Part shown: in pieces, positions 40,754 through 49,195 of the stretch
Layout of the letters: every line of letters starts with the position of its first letter
Position numbering within the stretch: position 1 is the first letter of the stretch
From: Burkholderia sp. Leaf177
Lineage (GTDB): Bacteria > Pseudomonadota > Gammaproteobacteria > Burkholderiales > Burkholderiaceae
Assembly: GCF_001424345.1 (NCBI RefSeq)
Contig: NZ_LMPF01000021.1
Span: 532,635-596,634, forward strand
Direction: 5' to 3'
Length of the DNA: 64,000 bases
Notes under the pieces: model-generated
What the model was told of the DNA's origin: nothing
Database searches by the model: none
Seen by the model: only the letters and a program-made list of their open reading frames with translations
Made by a program: the position numbers and the translations under genes

Positions 40754-41557
40754 TCAAGCCGGCTTGGCGTTCTTCTTCGCTGAGGCGCTTGCCGGCCGCT
40801 TTCGCACGGCCCGCTTGACGGCCAGTTTCAGCGCGCTCTTGCGTTCATTCGCTGCGGTCTCGCGCGCCCATTTTTCAAGCAGAGTGCGTGTTTGCTCGCA
40901 CACGATCGCCTTGAGAAACTCGCCCTTTTCCAGGTCGATCTCCTTCCAGCCAAGCAACGCGAGCGTGGTGCGCGGCGCTACGTGAAACATCAGCATCTGA
41001 CCGTTCAGGCTGATCATCCGGATCAGGGTTTCGGGGTCATCAGGCGTGGTGCCGGTGATGCGCGCCATGAGTCGCGAGGCGACATCGTTCAATGGCTGAC
41101 GCACGCGACGCGTCAAGATCTCGGTTGCGATAGTCGGCTCGTGGCCCACTTGTTCGCGCGCAAAAAACAGCCGGTGATTCGTGGTGCCACAGCCTTTTGC
41201 GAACATCCGGTCGGCAATGGCTTCCTGAATGCGAATGAAAGCATCGATCAACGTGGGCATGGCCGCGTTGTTTTCCAGCACCTGATTCGCGTGCGCAACG
41301 ACAGGCTCGAAACTGGCAGCGGCTTCATCGGCCATATATTCGGCGCACGCGCGATACACGCCCTCTTTATTCTCGAAGTAATACTGCAGCGCCGGCGCGT
41401 TCACGCCCGCGCGCGCGGCGATCTCGCGTGTCGATGCGCCATCGAACCCGTGTTCTCCAAAAGATTCGATCGCCGCCACAATAATTCGCAGCCGTGTTTC
41501 GTCTCCACGTACGTAACCGCCTTCTGACGGACGACGCAGCCGTTTTGTGTCGTTCAT
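40754..41557 (-). CDS. TetR-family repressor with a CecR-type C-terminal domain
   Basis: This is a 267-residue TetR regulator. The N-terminal helix-turn-helix reads HGFDGASTREIAARAGVNAP, then ALQYYFENKEGVYRACAEYM. The C-terminal part (RLFFAREQVGHEPTIATEIL) belongs to the CecR/YbiH (DUF1956) branch, whose members control multidrug efflux. A basic Lys/Ala-rich tail of about 30 residues (KLAVKRAVRKRPASASAKKN) follows. The start at MNDTKRLRRPS is supported by GGGAGG 6 bases upstream. It is divergent from the emrA-like gene with a palindromic operator between, so it most likely represses the tripartite pump until a drug-like ligand binds. Confidence 0.9.
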   Translation of the reverse strand: MNDTKRLRRPSEGGYVRGDETRLRIIVAAIESFGEHGFDGASTREIAARAGVNAPALQYYFENKEGVYRACAEYMADEAAASFEPVVAHANQVLENNAAMPTLIDAFIRIQEAIADRMFAKGCGTTNHRLFFAREQVGHEPTIATEILTRRVRQPLNDVASRLMARITGTTPDDPETLIRMISLNGQMLMFHVAPRTTLALLGWKEIDLEKGEFLKAIVCEQTRTLLEKWARETAANERKSALKLAVKRAVRKRPASASAKKNAKPA

Positions 41558-41593
41558 TCCAGCCTCCCAACATTCAGGTGCAAAATATATCAC

Positions 41594-41640
41594 TTGACAC
41601 AATTCTTCCAACTGGAATAATTCTTCCGATTGGAATAATT
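41594..41640 (+). promoter_or_regulatory. Promoter with a tandem palindromic operator for the efflux operon
   Basis: TTGACA (41594-41599), a 16-base spacer and AATAAT (41616-41621) make a good sigma-70 promoter for the efflux operon. It overlaps two consecutive copies of a 20-base unit: AATTCTTCCAACTGGAATAA, then TTCTTCCGATTGGAATAATT. Each holds a near-perfect inverted repeat (ATTCTTCC / GGAATAAT type, CCAA-like centre). Two dimers of the divergent TetR protein could bind side by side and block RNA polymerase. Sequence features are direct observations; binding is inferred. Confidence 0.75.
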
Positions 41641-41656
41641 TGGATCTAAGAAAACG

Positions 41657-42796
41657 ATGTCAACAACAGCCGGATCACCTCCGCAGGATCGCCTCCCGCA
41701 AGACTCCGCCGTTCCAGCGCCCCGTTCCCGACGACGCCTGATCCTGATAGCGCTCGGACTCGTGGTTATCGTCGCCGGCGGAATCTGGCTTGCGCGCTGG
41801 TGGACAGTTGGACGCTTCATGGAAAGCACCGACGACGCTTATCTGCAGGCCGACAGCGTGACCGTTGCGCCGAAAGTCAGCGGTTATGTGACGGACGTGT
41901 ACGTGGGTGACAACGCGACCGTGAAGGCGGGCGACCCGCTTGTTCGGCTCGACACGCGCCAGTACCAGGCTTCGCTCGATCAGGCCGAGGCGACCATCGC
42001 GGCGCGCACGGCGGATATCCAGAAGGCGCAAGCCGATATCCTGCAGCAGCACGCGAATATCGATCAGGCGAAGGCGCAGGAGCAGGTCGCACGTTTCAGC
42101 GCCCAGCATGCACGCGATGAAGTCCAGCGTTATGCGCCGCTTACCGCGACCGGCGCGGAGACCAGCGAGCGTCTCGCGCAACTTACGAATACCCGCGATC
42201 AGGCCAACGCAACGCTTGCGGCCAATACGGCCGCGGTCAAATCGGCCGAAACGCAGATTGCTTCCACTACAGCGCAAATCGCCCAGGCGCGCGCCCAGCT
42301 CGAAGCCGCGCAAGCAAGCGCGAAACAGGCGCAACTCGACATGCAGGACACCATCGTGCGAAGCGCCTTGCCGGGCAAGGTCGGCGATCGCTCGGTGCGG
42401 GTCGGCCAATATGTCCAGCCCGGCACGCGGATGATGAGCGTGGTGCCCATTCAAAGCACCTATCTGGTCGCCAATTTCAAGGAAACGCAGGTGGGCCATA
42501 TGCGTATCGGGCAGCCGGTAACGCTGCATGTGGATGCGCTGTCCGGCACGGATCTGCATGGCGTGGTGGACAGCTTCGCGCCGGGCACAGGTGCGCAGTT
42601 CGCGCTGCTGCCGCCTGAGAACGCGACCGGCAACTTCACGAAGATCGTGCAGCGCGTGCCGGTGCGGATTCGCATCAATACGGGTCCTGAGACGCGCAGC
42701 GTGCTGTTGCCGGGTTTGTCGGTGACGGCGGACGTGGATACCCGTTCTTCGCGCGAAGGCGACAAGCGCATCGAAGCCGAGAACAATCATGGCTGA
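41657..42796 (+). CDS. HlyD/EmrA-type periplasmic adaptor of a multidrug pump
   Basis: This 379-residue membrane-fusion protein has one N-terminal helix (LILIALGLVVIVAGGIWLAR, about 30-50). A biotinyl-lipoyl half-domain begins at MESTDDAYLQADSVTVAPKV, the typical EmrA opening. A long alpha-hairpin rich in Ala/Gln (about 100-230) follows, then a beta-barrel domain with RSALPGKVGDRSVRVGQYVQ. It links the inner-membrane transporter encoded next to the outer-membrane channel. Its 3' end overlaps the transporter start by 8 bases. The first gene of a three-gene operon driven by a promoter with tandem TetR operators. Confidence 0.92.
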   Translation: MSTTAGSPPQDRLPQDSAVPAPRSRRRLILIALGLVVIVAGGIWLARWWTVGRFMESTDDAYLQADSVTVAPKVSGYVTDVYVGDNATVKAGDPLVRLDTRQYQASLDQAEATIAARTADIQKAQADILQQHANIDQAKAQEQVARFSAQHARDEVQRYAPLTATGAETSERLAQLTNTRDQANATLAANTAAVKSAETQIASTTAQIAQARAQLEAAQASAKQAQLDMQDTIVRSALPGKVGDRSVRVGQYVQPGTRMMSVVPIQSTYLVANFKETQVGHMRIGQPVTLHVDALSGTDLHGVVDSFAPGTGAQFALLPPENATGNFTKIVQRVPVRIRINTGPETRSVLLPGLSVTADVDTRSSREGDKRIEAENNHG

Positions 42797-44393
42797 AGCA
42801 ACCAGCACGGCGCCTGCTGCGCCCGCTGCACCCGCCGCGCCGGAGGCTGAACGTGCCAGCGGCGCGGACTGGCTTGCGGTCGCCGCGGGGTCGCTCGGCG
42901 CGTTGATGGCGACACTGGACATCTCGATCACGAACTCGGCGCTGCCGCAGATCCAGGGCGAGATTGGCGCAACGGGCACGGAAGGCACGTGGATTTCCAC
43001 AGGCTACCTGATGTCCGAAATCGTGATGATCCCGCTCGCTGCATGGCTCACCCGCGTCTTCGGCCTGCGCAATTTCCTGCTCGCCAACGCAACGCTCTTC
43101 ATCCTTTTTTCGATGATGTGCGGCTGGTCCCACAGCCTGCCCATGATGATCGCCGGGCGCATAGGCCAGGGTTTCGCCGGCGGCGCGATGATCCCGACCG
43201 CGCAGACCATCATCCGCACGAGATTGCCGCGCTCGCAGATGCCCGTCGGCATGACCATGTTCGGCCTGATCGTGCTGCTCGGGCCGTTGCTTGGTCCGGT
43301 GCTCGGCGGCTGGCTGGCGGAGAACATCAGCTGGTCGTGGTGCTTCTTCATCAACCTGCCGGTGTGTATTGCGTTGATCACGTTGCTGATTGTCGGGCTG
43401 CCTTCGGACGGGCCTAACTGGAGCACGTTCCTCAAGGCCGACTGGGTCGGCATTGTCGGGCTCACCATTGGCTTGAGTTCGCTGACTGTCGTGCTCGAAG
43501 AAGGCCAGCGGGAGCGCTGGTTCGAATCGAGCCTGATCGTCTCGCTGACTTGTGTGACGCTCGCAGGCTTCCTGCTGATTGCCATCTCGCAGTTCACCGC
43601 GAAGAAACCCATCATGCGGCTGAGCCTGATGAGCAACCCGCGTTATGCAAGCGTCATCATCATTGTGTTTGCGGTCGGCGCGGGACTTTATGGCGTGTCG
43701 TATTTGCTGCCGCAGTTTCTCGGCATCGTGTCCGGATACAACGCGCAACAATCGGGCGCGATCATGCTGATCTCCGGCGTGCCCGCTTTCCTCATCATGC
43801 CCATACTCCCGCGCATACTCGGCAGACTCGACTTTCGCGTGCTCGTGATCATCGGATTGTTGATGTTTGCGTGGAGCTGCATGCTGGACATCGACCTCAC
43901 CGCGCAAAGCGTCGGCCACGATTTCTTCTGGTCGCAACTGATACGCGGCTTCGCGCAGATCCTCGCCATGATGCCGCTGAACCAGGCGTCCATGGCGGCT
44001 GTCTCGCGGGAAGATTCAGGCGACGCCGCCGGCCTCTACAACATGGCCCGCAACCTGGGCGGGTCGGTGGGGCTTGCAATCATCGGCACGGTGATCGATC
44101 GGCGCACGACGTTCCATACCGCGATGATCCGCGAATCGCTGACGGCAAACTCGGTGATCGGACAGGATCGCGTTGCATCGAGTGCGGCGAGCTGGTTCTC
44201 GCAAACCGGCGACATGGCGTACGCAAAGATGCGCGCGATCGGGCAGATCGCAGCGCAGATCCACATGCAGGCCACGGTGATCACGTATTCGGAAACTTTC
44301 TACTTGCTCGGCCTTGCGCTGCTCGCGTGCATACCGCTCGCGCTGTTGCTGAAGACGCCGCGCGGTCCCGTGTCGTCCTCCGCCGGCCATTGA
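42789..44393 (+). CDS. EmrB/QacA-type MFS multidrug exporter (DHA2)
   Basis: This 534-residue, 14-helix drug:H+ antiporter has the DHA2 opening LGALMATLDISITNSALPQI and motif C-like GLIVLLGPLLGPVLGGWLAE, a mark of exporters. The periplasmic loops are long enough to contact an EmrA adaptor. It pumps hydrophobic toxic compounds across the inner membrane into the adaptor/outer channel. The start overlaps the adaptor gene by 8 bases. An Ala/Pro-rich N-terminal tail (APAAPAAPAAPEAE) is somewhat long for the family. Confidence 0.92.
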   Translation: MAEATSTAPAAPAAPAAPEAERASGADWLAVAAGSLGALMATLDISITNSALPQIQGEIGATGTEGTWISTGYLMSEIVMIPLAAWLTRVFGLRNFLLANATLFILFSMMCGWSHSLPMMIAGRIGQGFAGGAMIPTAQTIIRTRLPRSQMPVGMTMFGLIVLLGPLLGPVLGGWLAENISWSWCFFINLPVCIALITLLIVGLPSDGPNWSTFLKADWVGIVGLTIGLSSLTVVLEEGQRERWFESSLIVSLTCVTLAGFLLIAISQFTAKKPIMRLSLMSNPRYASVIIIVFAVGAGLYGVSYLLPQFLGIVSGYNAQQSGAIMLISGVPAFLIMPILPRILGRLDFRVLVIIGLLMFAWSCMLDIDLTAQSVGHDFFWSQLIRGFAQILAMMPLNQASMAAVSREDSGDAAGLYNMARNLGGSVGLAIIGTVIDRRTTFHTAMIRESLTANSVIGQDRVASSAASWFSQTGDMAYAKMRAIGQIAAQIHMQATVITYSETFYLLGLALLACIPLALLLKTPRGPVSSSAGH

Positions 44394-44403
44394 TGCCTCA
44401 AAA

Positions 44404-45873
44404 ATGATACTGACGATGTTCTCTCGCTCCACGCCTCCTGTTTTATTGACGATGCTGGCCGTTGCCGCACTGTCCGCCTGCACCGTGGGTCCCGACTATG
44501 CCGGCGCGCCACACGTCGCGCCCGACGCCGCACACGCGGCAGGTTTTGTACGCACGCCCGCAACCGGCATGGTGACCACGCGCGCGCCGAACCAATGGTG
44601 GCTCGCGCTCGACGACCCGCAACTGAATGCACTTATCGATGCCGCGCTCGCCCACAACCCCGACGTGCATGCTGCCCAGGCGCGTCTGCGTGAAGCCCGC
44701 GCGCAGTTGCAGCATTCGCAGGCGAACGGCATGCCGACGGCGTCCTTCGACGCCGCCGCGCTGCGCACGCGTTCGCCCGACCTGAGTTCGCTCGCGTCTT
44801 CGCAAGACGGTTCGCCGGGATCGTCCGGCCGCGGTCCGCTTCAGCTCTACACCGCCGGCTTCGATGCATCGTGGGAAATCGACTTGTTCGGCGGCACGCG
44901 GCGCGCGGTGGAAGCGGCATCGGCGGAAGCGGATGCGGTAGATGCCGATCTCGCCGACACCCAGGTTTCGCTCGCCGCCGAAGTGGCCCAGGCGTATATC
45001 GATCTACGCGATGAGCAACATCGCCTGCAACTGGCGCAGCAAAGCGCCGAGCTCGAGCAGCAAATGCTCACGCTCACGCAGCAACGCCGGGCGGGCGGCA
45101 CGGCGGCGGACGTGGATGTGGAACGCCTGACCACGCAAGTCGAGAACACGCGGGCGACGCTCACGCCGCTCGATCAGCAAGTGACCGAGTCGCTCGACCA
45201 GCTCGCGGTGCTGACGGGCCGGGCGCCGGGCGCGCTGGACCAAGAGTTGTCGGCATTGCGTGAGATGCCTTTGCTTCCCGCTTCCGTTCAAGTCGGCGAT
45301 CCCGGTTCGATGTTGCAGCAGCGGCCCGACATACGCGCCGCCGAACGCAGGCTGGCGTCGAGCAATGCACAGATTGGCGAGCAGGAAGCCGATTTTTTCC
45401 CGAAAGTGACCTTGCTCGGTGATATTGGTTTCAGCGCCGCCGATCCGGGCCATCTTGTGCGCAAGAACAGTTTCAGCTGGCTCGGCGTGCCGTATCTGCA
45501 GTGGAATATTCTCGACTTCGGACGCACTTTGTCGAGCGTTCATAGCGCGGAGGCTTCGCGTGATGAAGCCGATGCCAAATACACCAAAGCCGTGCTCGGC
45601 GCGTTGCAGGACGCGAATGCATCGTTGTCGCGTTACGGGCATCAGCGCGAGCATCTGGTCACGCTGCAGAAGGTGCAGGCATCGGCGGACCGGTCGGCTA
45701 CGCTTACGCGGCAGCGATATCGGGCTGGGGCGTCGAGTCTTATCGATCTGCTCGATACACAACGCACCCAGTTCAGCGCCCAGCAAAACGTGGTCGCGGG
45801 ACAAGCAGAATTGCTGAAGGATTTCGTGTCGCTGCAGAAGAGCCTTGGGCTCGGCTGGCGACTCGACGGCTGA
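44404..45873 (+). CDS. Outer-membrane efflux lipoprotein, NodT/OMF family
   Basis: This protein of about 485-489 residues has a lipoprotein signal (LLTMLAVAALSAC, lipobox LSAC) followed by TVGPDYAG, the hallmark of NodT-family outer-membrane factors. Two repeats of the TolC-like coiled coil follow (ALAHNPDVHAAQARLREARA and RPDIRAAERRLASSNAQIGE). It forms the outer-membrane exit duct of the EmrAB-type pump. It begins 10 bases after the transporter gene. Start at 44404 or 44416 (MFSRST) cannot be separated. Its stop codon directly abuts that of the convergent small gene. Confidence 0.92.
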   Translation: MILTMFSRSTPPVLLTMLAVAALSACTVGPDYAGAPHVAPDAAHAAGFVRTPATGMVTTRAPNQWWLALDDPQLNALIDAALAHNPDVHAAQARLREARAQLQHSQANGMPTASFDAAALRTRSPDLSSLASSQDGSPGSSGRGPLQLYTAGFDASWEIDLFGGTRRAVEAASAEADAVDADLADTQVSLAAEVAQAYIDLRDEQHRLQLAQQSAELEQQMLTLTQQRRAGGTAADVDVERLTTQVENTRATLTPLDQQVTESLDQLAVLTGRAPGALDQELSALREMPLLPASVQVGDPGSMLQQRPDIRAAERRLASSNAQIGEQEADFFPKVTLLGDIGFSAADPGHLVRKNSFSWLGVPYLQWNILDFGRTLSSVHSAEASRDEADAKYTKAVLGALQDANASLSRYGHQREHLVTLQKVQASADRSATLTRQRYRAGASSLIDLLDTQRTQFSAQQNVVAGQAELLKDFVSLQKSLGLGWRLDG

Positions 45874-46095
45874 TCAACTGCGCTGCGTTTGCTGCGCATT
45901 GTTCGGCGGCACGCTGTCGCCCGCGAACGTGCTGGACGGGCTACCATTTGATGCGCCGGGGAACTGCCGGCGCATCAGCATATCGACGCGATCCGCGTCG
46001 CTCGATACGGGCGCGGTGAACGCCCGAATCAGCACAATGCCAACGAACGCAAGAACAACGATCACTGCCGGAATTTCATACCAGATCGGGTTCAT
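45874..46095 (-). CDS. Small single-helix membrane protein
   Basis: This 73-residue protein has one N-terminal hydrophobic helix (IPAVIVVLAFVGIVLIRAF, about 8-26) and a polar C-terminal tail rich in Ser, Asn, Gln and Pro. A near-perfect ribosome site (AGGAGG, 7 bases before the ATG) supports it as a real gene despite its size. I recognise no family. It is convergent with the efflux lipoprotein gene, the two stop codons touching (TGATCA), and is followed upstream by the EamA gene on the same strand, 44 bases away, so it is probably cotranscribed with that exporter. Confidence 0.7.
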   Translation of the reverse strand: MNPIWYEIPAVIVVLAFVGIVLIRAFTAPVSSDADRVDMLMRRQFPGASNGSPSSTFAGDSVPPNNAQQTQRS

Positions 46096-46139
46096 GACAT
46101 CACCTCCTCCGAAAAAAGCGGACGGCGCAATTGCGTGGA

Positions 46140-47096
46140 TCAGGTTTTATCGCGCAATGTGATGACGTCCGCGGGTTTTGCATTCGCCGCGCGTGCAAAC
46201 GGCAGCTTCTTTACAACGCCTGTAGCGAGCGCCGTACCGATCAGGATGATCACGCACGCGCCCACCATTCCCGCCGATACCTGCTCGCCGAGAAACATGG
46301 CGCCCCAGAGAATGCCGAAGACCGGGATCACGAAGGTCACGGTGATCGCACGCGCCGGGCCGACCACTGAGATCAGGTGGAAAAACAGCATGTAAGCGAC
46401 ACCCGTGCACGCAACGCCGAGCGCGATCACCGAGCCCCATGCAACCGATGAAACCGGCCCAGCGGGCCACCAGAAAATCGCGAATGGCAACAGCACGATG
46501 GTCGCGCCCGTCATGGTGCCAGCCGCAACCGTGAGTGAGTCGACGCCCGTAAGACGCCGCTTCGTATAACTGGCCGCAATGCCATAAAGCAACGTTGCGC
46601 CCAAGGCCGCCACTGCGGCCAGCGCAGTCGTTGCCGGCGACATACCTGCTTCTTGTGGCGTCGCGATCTGGTTCCATACCAGCGCAAGGACGCCGGCAAA
46701 ACCGATCGCCAGGCCAGCAACGCGCATCGTGCTCAAGCGGTCTTTCAACCACAGATACGCAACGATCGCACCCCACAGCGGCGTGGTTGCGTTGATCACC
46801 GACGTCACTCCGGCCGACAGCGTGAGTTCCGCGAAGGCGAACAGGCAGAACGGCGCGGCTGAGTTGAGGATGCCCACCACCAGCAGCGATCCCGCGTGCT
46901 TGCGCATGGTGCTCACCGCTTCGCGCGCGGGCCGTCGCAAGAACAGCAGCACCAGCAGAAACAGCGCGCCGATACCCACACGCAACGCCATCAGCGGCGC
47001 TACGCCGAAGTCGGTCACGCCAACGCGAATGAATAGAAACGATCCGCCCCAGAGGGCAGCGAGAACAAGCAGTTGAACGATGTTGGTCGGGTTCAT
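46140..47096 (-). CDS. EamA/DMT-family exporter
   Basis: This 318-residue exporter starts at MNPTNIVQLLVLAALWGGSF, where the first helix begins; an in-frame upstream ATG (47159) would add a charged leader unlike the family. The two EamA repeats are clear: LSAGVTSVINATTPLWGAIV in the first and FVIPVFGILWGAMFLGEQVS in the second. It may export threonine/homoserine-like amino acids or other metabolites; unassigned. The 464 bases upstream separate it from the divergent chemoreceptor gene. Confidence 0.87.
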   Translation of the reverse strand: MNPTNIVQLLVLAALWGGSFLFIRVGVTDFGVAPLMALRVGIGALFLLVLLFLRRPAREAVSTMRKHAGSLLVVGILNSAAPFCLFAFAELTLSAGVTSVINATTPLWGAIVAYLWLKDRLSTMRVAGLAIGFAGVLALVWNQIATPQEAGMSPATTALAAVAALGATLLYGIAASYTKRRLTGVDSLTVAAGTMTGATIVLLPFAIFWWPAGPVSSVAWGSVIALGVACTGVAYMLFFHLISVVGPARAITVTFVIPVFGILWGAMFLGEQVSAGMVGACVIILIGTALATGVVKKLPFARAANAKPADVITLRDKT

Positions 47097-47560
47097 CGGA
47101 TCATCGGATATATGGCGGCGAGGGCGTCGCGTCTGTTGAGCGGAAGGCGAAGCCATCATATCGATGCCCTTGCGCATGAAGTTTCATGCCAAGGCGAAAT
47201 GTCACGGACCAGCCGCGAATCGGCGATTCACGCTGTCATCGTAGACACGGAATCGAAGGGCTTCAAACGAGCAATTCTCACCGGTATGTGAGAAAAATTG
47301 CTATCGCTTCTTGCGGTTTCATTCGCGTTGCATTCGTTTTTTGTGTGAACGCTTCACTGACCATCACCGGTTATCGGCATGAACGCGGCAGATCTGAAGG
47401 CGCATATTTCCCGATGTCGCCAATACGCGCAATCCGCAAGAATCGCGCTACGGGGCGCATTGCGTTAATCAAGCGCGCGTTCCGTTTATTCAATAAAACT
47501 AAACGATACCTGAGGAACCATGCGTGCGGCGCGCTTGCCCGGGCCCGCGCGTTCATCGCC
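47097..47560. other. Long leader between the EamA gene and the chemoreceptor gene
   Basis: These 464 bases hold no gene I can support. The chemoreceptor frame happens to be open back to 47186, but that part has no membrane or sensory features and no ribosome site. An AT-rich patch at about 47487-47510 (TTTATTCAATAAAACTAAACG) may hold a chemoreceptor promoter; I see no convincing flagellar sigma-28 match. Confidence 0.45.
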
Positions 47561-49105
47561 ATGTTCAACAACTTCACGATACGTCGCGGTCTCACGATCA
47601 CTATCGCCGGGTACACGCTTGCGCTCGTCGCAGTGCTGCTTGCCGCGGCCGCCTGCCTGCGCCAGAGCAACCAGGCGCTCGAACAGATGGTCGCAACCGA
47701 TACCGCCGCCATCACGCATCTCAAGACGAGTTCGCAGCGGCTCTTGCAAGTGCGGCTCGCGCTCGGCAACTACGAGACGCTGTTCATGCTCGGCAAGGCC
47801 AGCGACGACATGTTGCCGAACGCGCGCAAGACGCTCAAGATCAGCGACGCCGAGTTCGACGCCTATCTCGCCAAGCCGCGCGACGCGCAAGAGGAACCGC
47901 TCGCGCAAGCCGCGAAGACCGCGCGTGCCGCGTTGATCGCGAAGGCGCTGAACCTCGAATTCGATGCCCTCGCGCAAAACGATTTCACGACCTTCCGGAC
48001 GCTGCAGGTTCAGACGGCGGATGGTTTGTACGCAACCTACGATCACGCGATGTCCGCACTGGAAGCATTGCAGATCGCGCGTCAGCAAGCGCGTTATGAA
48101 CAGGCACAGCAACAGTTCCACGCGATGGCGACAGGCGCGGCCGTGGTCGCGGCGCTTGCGCTGGTGCTCGGGTTTATCGCGCGGGGAGCGTTGAGCGCGG
48201 CCGTGATGAAGCCCATCGAATCGGCGATTCACCACTTCGAACAGATTGCGGCGGGGAATTTGACGGCGACTATCGATACATCGCGCGATAACGAAATGGG
48301 CCGCTTGTTCGCGGCGCTCAGGCGCATGCAGCAAGGGCTTGTTGGCACGGTCACGCAAGTGCGCGGCGGTACGGGCGCGATCTCGCACGGCGCGCGGGAA
48401 ATTGCTGCGGGCAATATCGACTTGTCGCAACGTACTGAGGAACAGGCCGCTTCGTTGCAGCAGACGGCATCGAGCATGGAGCAATTGACCGCGACCGTGA
48501 GGCAGAACGCCGACAACGCGCGGCAGGCGAGCGAGCTGGCAGTGGATGCATCGACCACCGCCGTGCGCGGCGGCAACGTGGTGGGCAAGTTCGTGCACAC
48601 CATGGACGACATTGCAACGAGTTCCACACGCATTGCGGACATCATCGGGGTGATCGAGGGGATCGCGTTCCAGACGAATATCCTGGCGCTGAACGCGGCC
48701 GTGGAAGCGGCGCGCGCGGGCGAAGAAGGACGCGGATTTGCCGTGGTCGCGGGCGAGGTCCGCAGCCTCGCGCAACGCAGCGCGGCGGCGGCGAAGGAGA
48801 TCAAGGAATTGATCAGCGCATCGGCGGACAAGGTTCAGACGGGCAACGCGCTCGCGGGGCAAGCCGGGCAGACCATGGGCGAAGTCGTTGCGGCGGTGAA
48901 GCGTGTGTCGGACATCATCGGCGAGATCAGCGCGGCTTCGTCGGAACAAACGGGCGGGATCGAACTAATCAACCGCGCCGTCGCGCAAATGGATGAAGTG
49001 ACGCAGCAGAACGCAGCGCTGGTGGAGGAAGCGGCGGCTGCGGCGGCGTCACTTGAGCAGCAGGCGCAACAGCTGGACGTGGCGGTGGCGGTGTTCCGGG
49101 TTTAG
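47561..49105 (+). CDS. Methyl-accepting chemotaxis protein
   Basis: This 514-residue transducer has TM1 at about 11-32 and a periplasmic four-helix-bundle sensor (about 33-190). TM2 is at about 193-212, with a HAMP domain (VMKPIESAIHHFEQIAAGNL) and a signalling domain. The hairpin tip carries the invariant EGIAFQTNILALNAAVEAAR. It controls flagellar rotation through CheA/CheW. Glutamate/glutamine methylation helices flank the tip (RTEEQAASLQQTASSMEQLT). The C-terminus (VAVAVFRV) lacks the NWETF-type CheR/CheB-binding pentapeptide, so it depends on other receptors for adaptation. The ligand is unknown. Start chosen at the ATG just before TM1. Confidence 0.9.
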   Translation: MFNNFTIRRGLTITIAGYTLALVAVLLAAAACLRQSNQALEQMVATDTAAITHLKTSSQRLLQVRLALGNYETLFMLGKASDDMLPNARKTLKISDAEFDAYLAKPRDAQEEPLAQAAKTARAALIAKALNLEFDALAQNDFTTFRTLQVQTADGLYATYDHAMSALEALQIARQQARYEQAQQQFHAMATGAAVVAALALVLGFIARGALSAAVMKPIESAIHHFEQIAAGNLTATIDTSRDNEMGRLFAALRRMQQGLVGTVTQVRGGTGAISHGAREIAAGNIDLSQRTEEQAASLQQTASSMEQLTATVRQNADNARQASELAVDASTTAVRGGNVVGKFVHTMDDIATSSTRIADIIGVIEGIAFQTNILALNAAVEAARAGEEGRGFAVVAGEVRSLAQRSAAAAKEIKELISASADKVQTGNALAGQAGQTMGEVVAAVKRVSDIIGEISAASSEQTGGIELINRAVAQMDEVTQQNAALVEEAAAAAASLEQQAQQLDVAVAVFRV

Positions 49106-49195
49106 CGTGAGCGGTTGCGTTTCGCTGCGGAAAACTTGCGAACGCGTTCAGCAGGCCCGGATCGCGCTTCGCAATATGGAACCGGACATATCCGG

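Noticed and set aside
42675..43937. A 420-codon frame antisense to the EmrB-type exporter
   Set aside because: Polar, repetitive shadow translation with no resemblance to a protein family.
47186..47560. Possible N-terminal extension of the chemoreceptor
   Set aside because: The extension has no membrane or sensory features; the first helix begins right after the ATG at 47561.
47486..48949. A 487-codon frame antisense to the chemoreceptor
   Set aside because: Arg/His-rich shadow of the plus-strand gene.
49180..49195. CCGGA-CATA-TCCGG hairpin between the chemoreceptor and kinase genes
   Set aside because: The stem is only 5 bases with no T-run, too weak to call a terminator.
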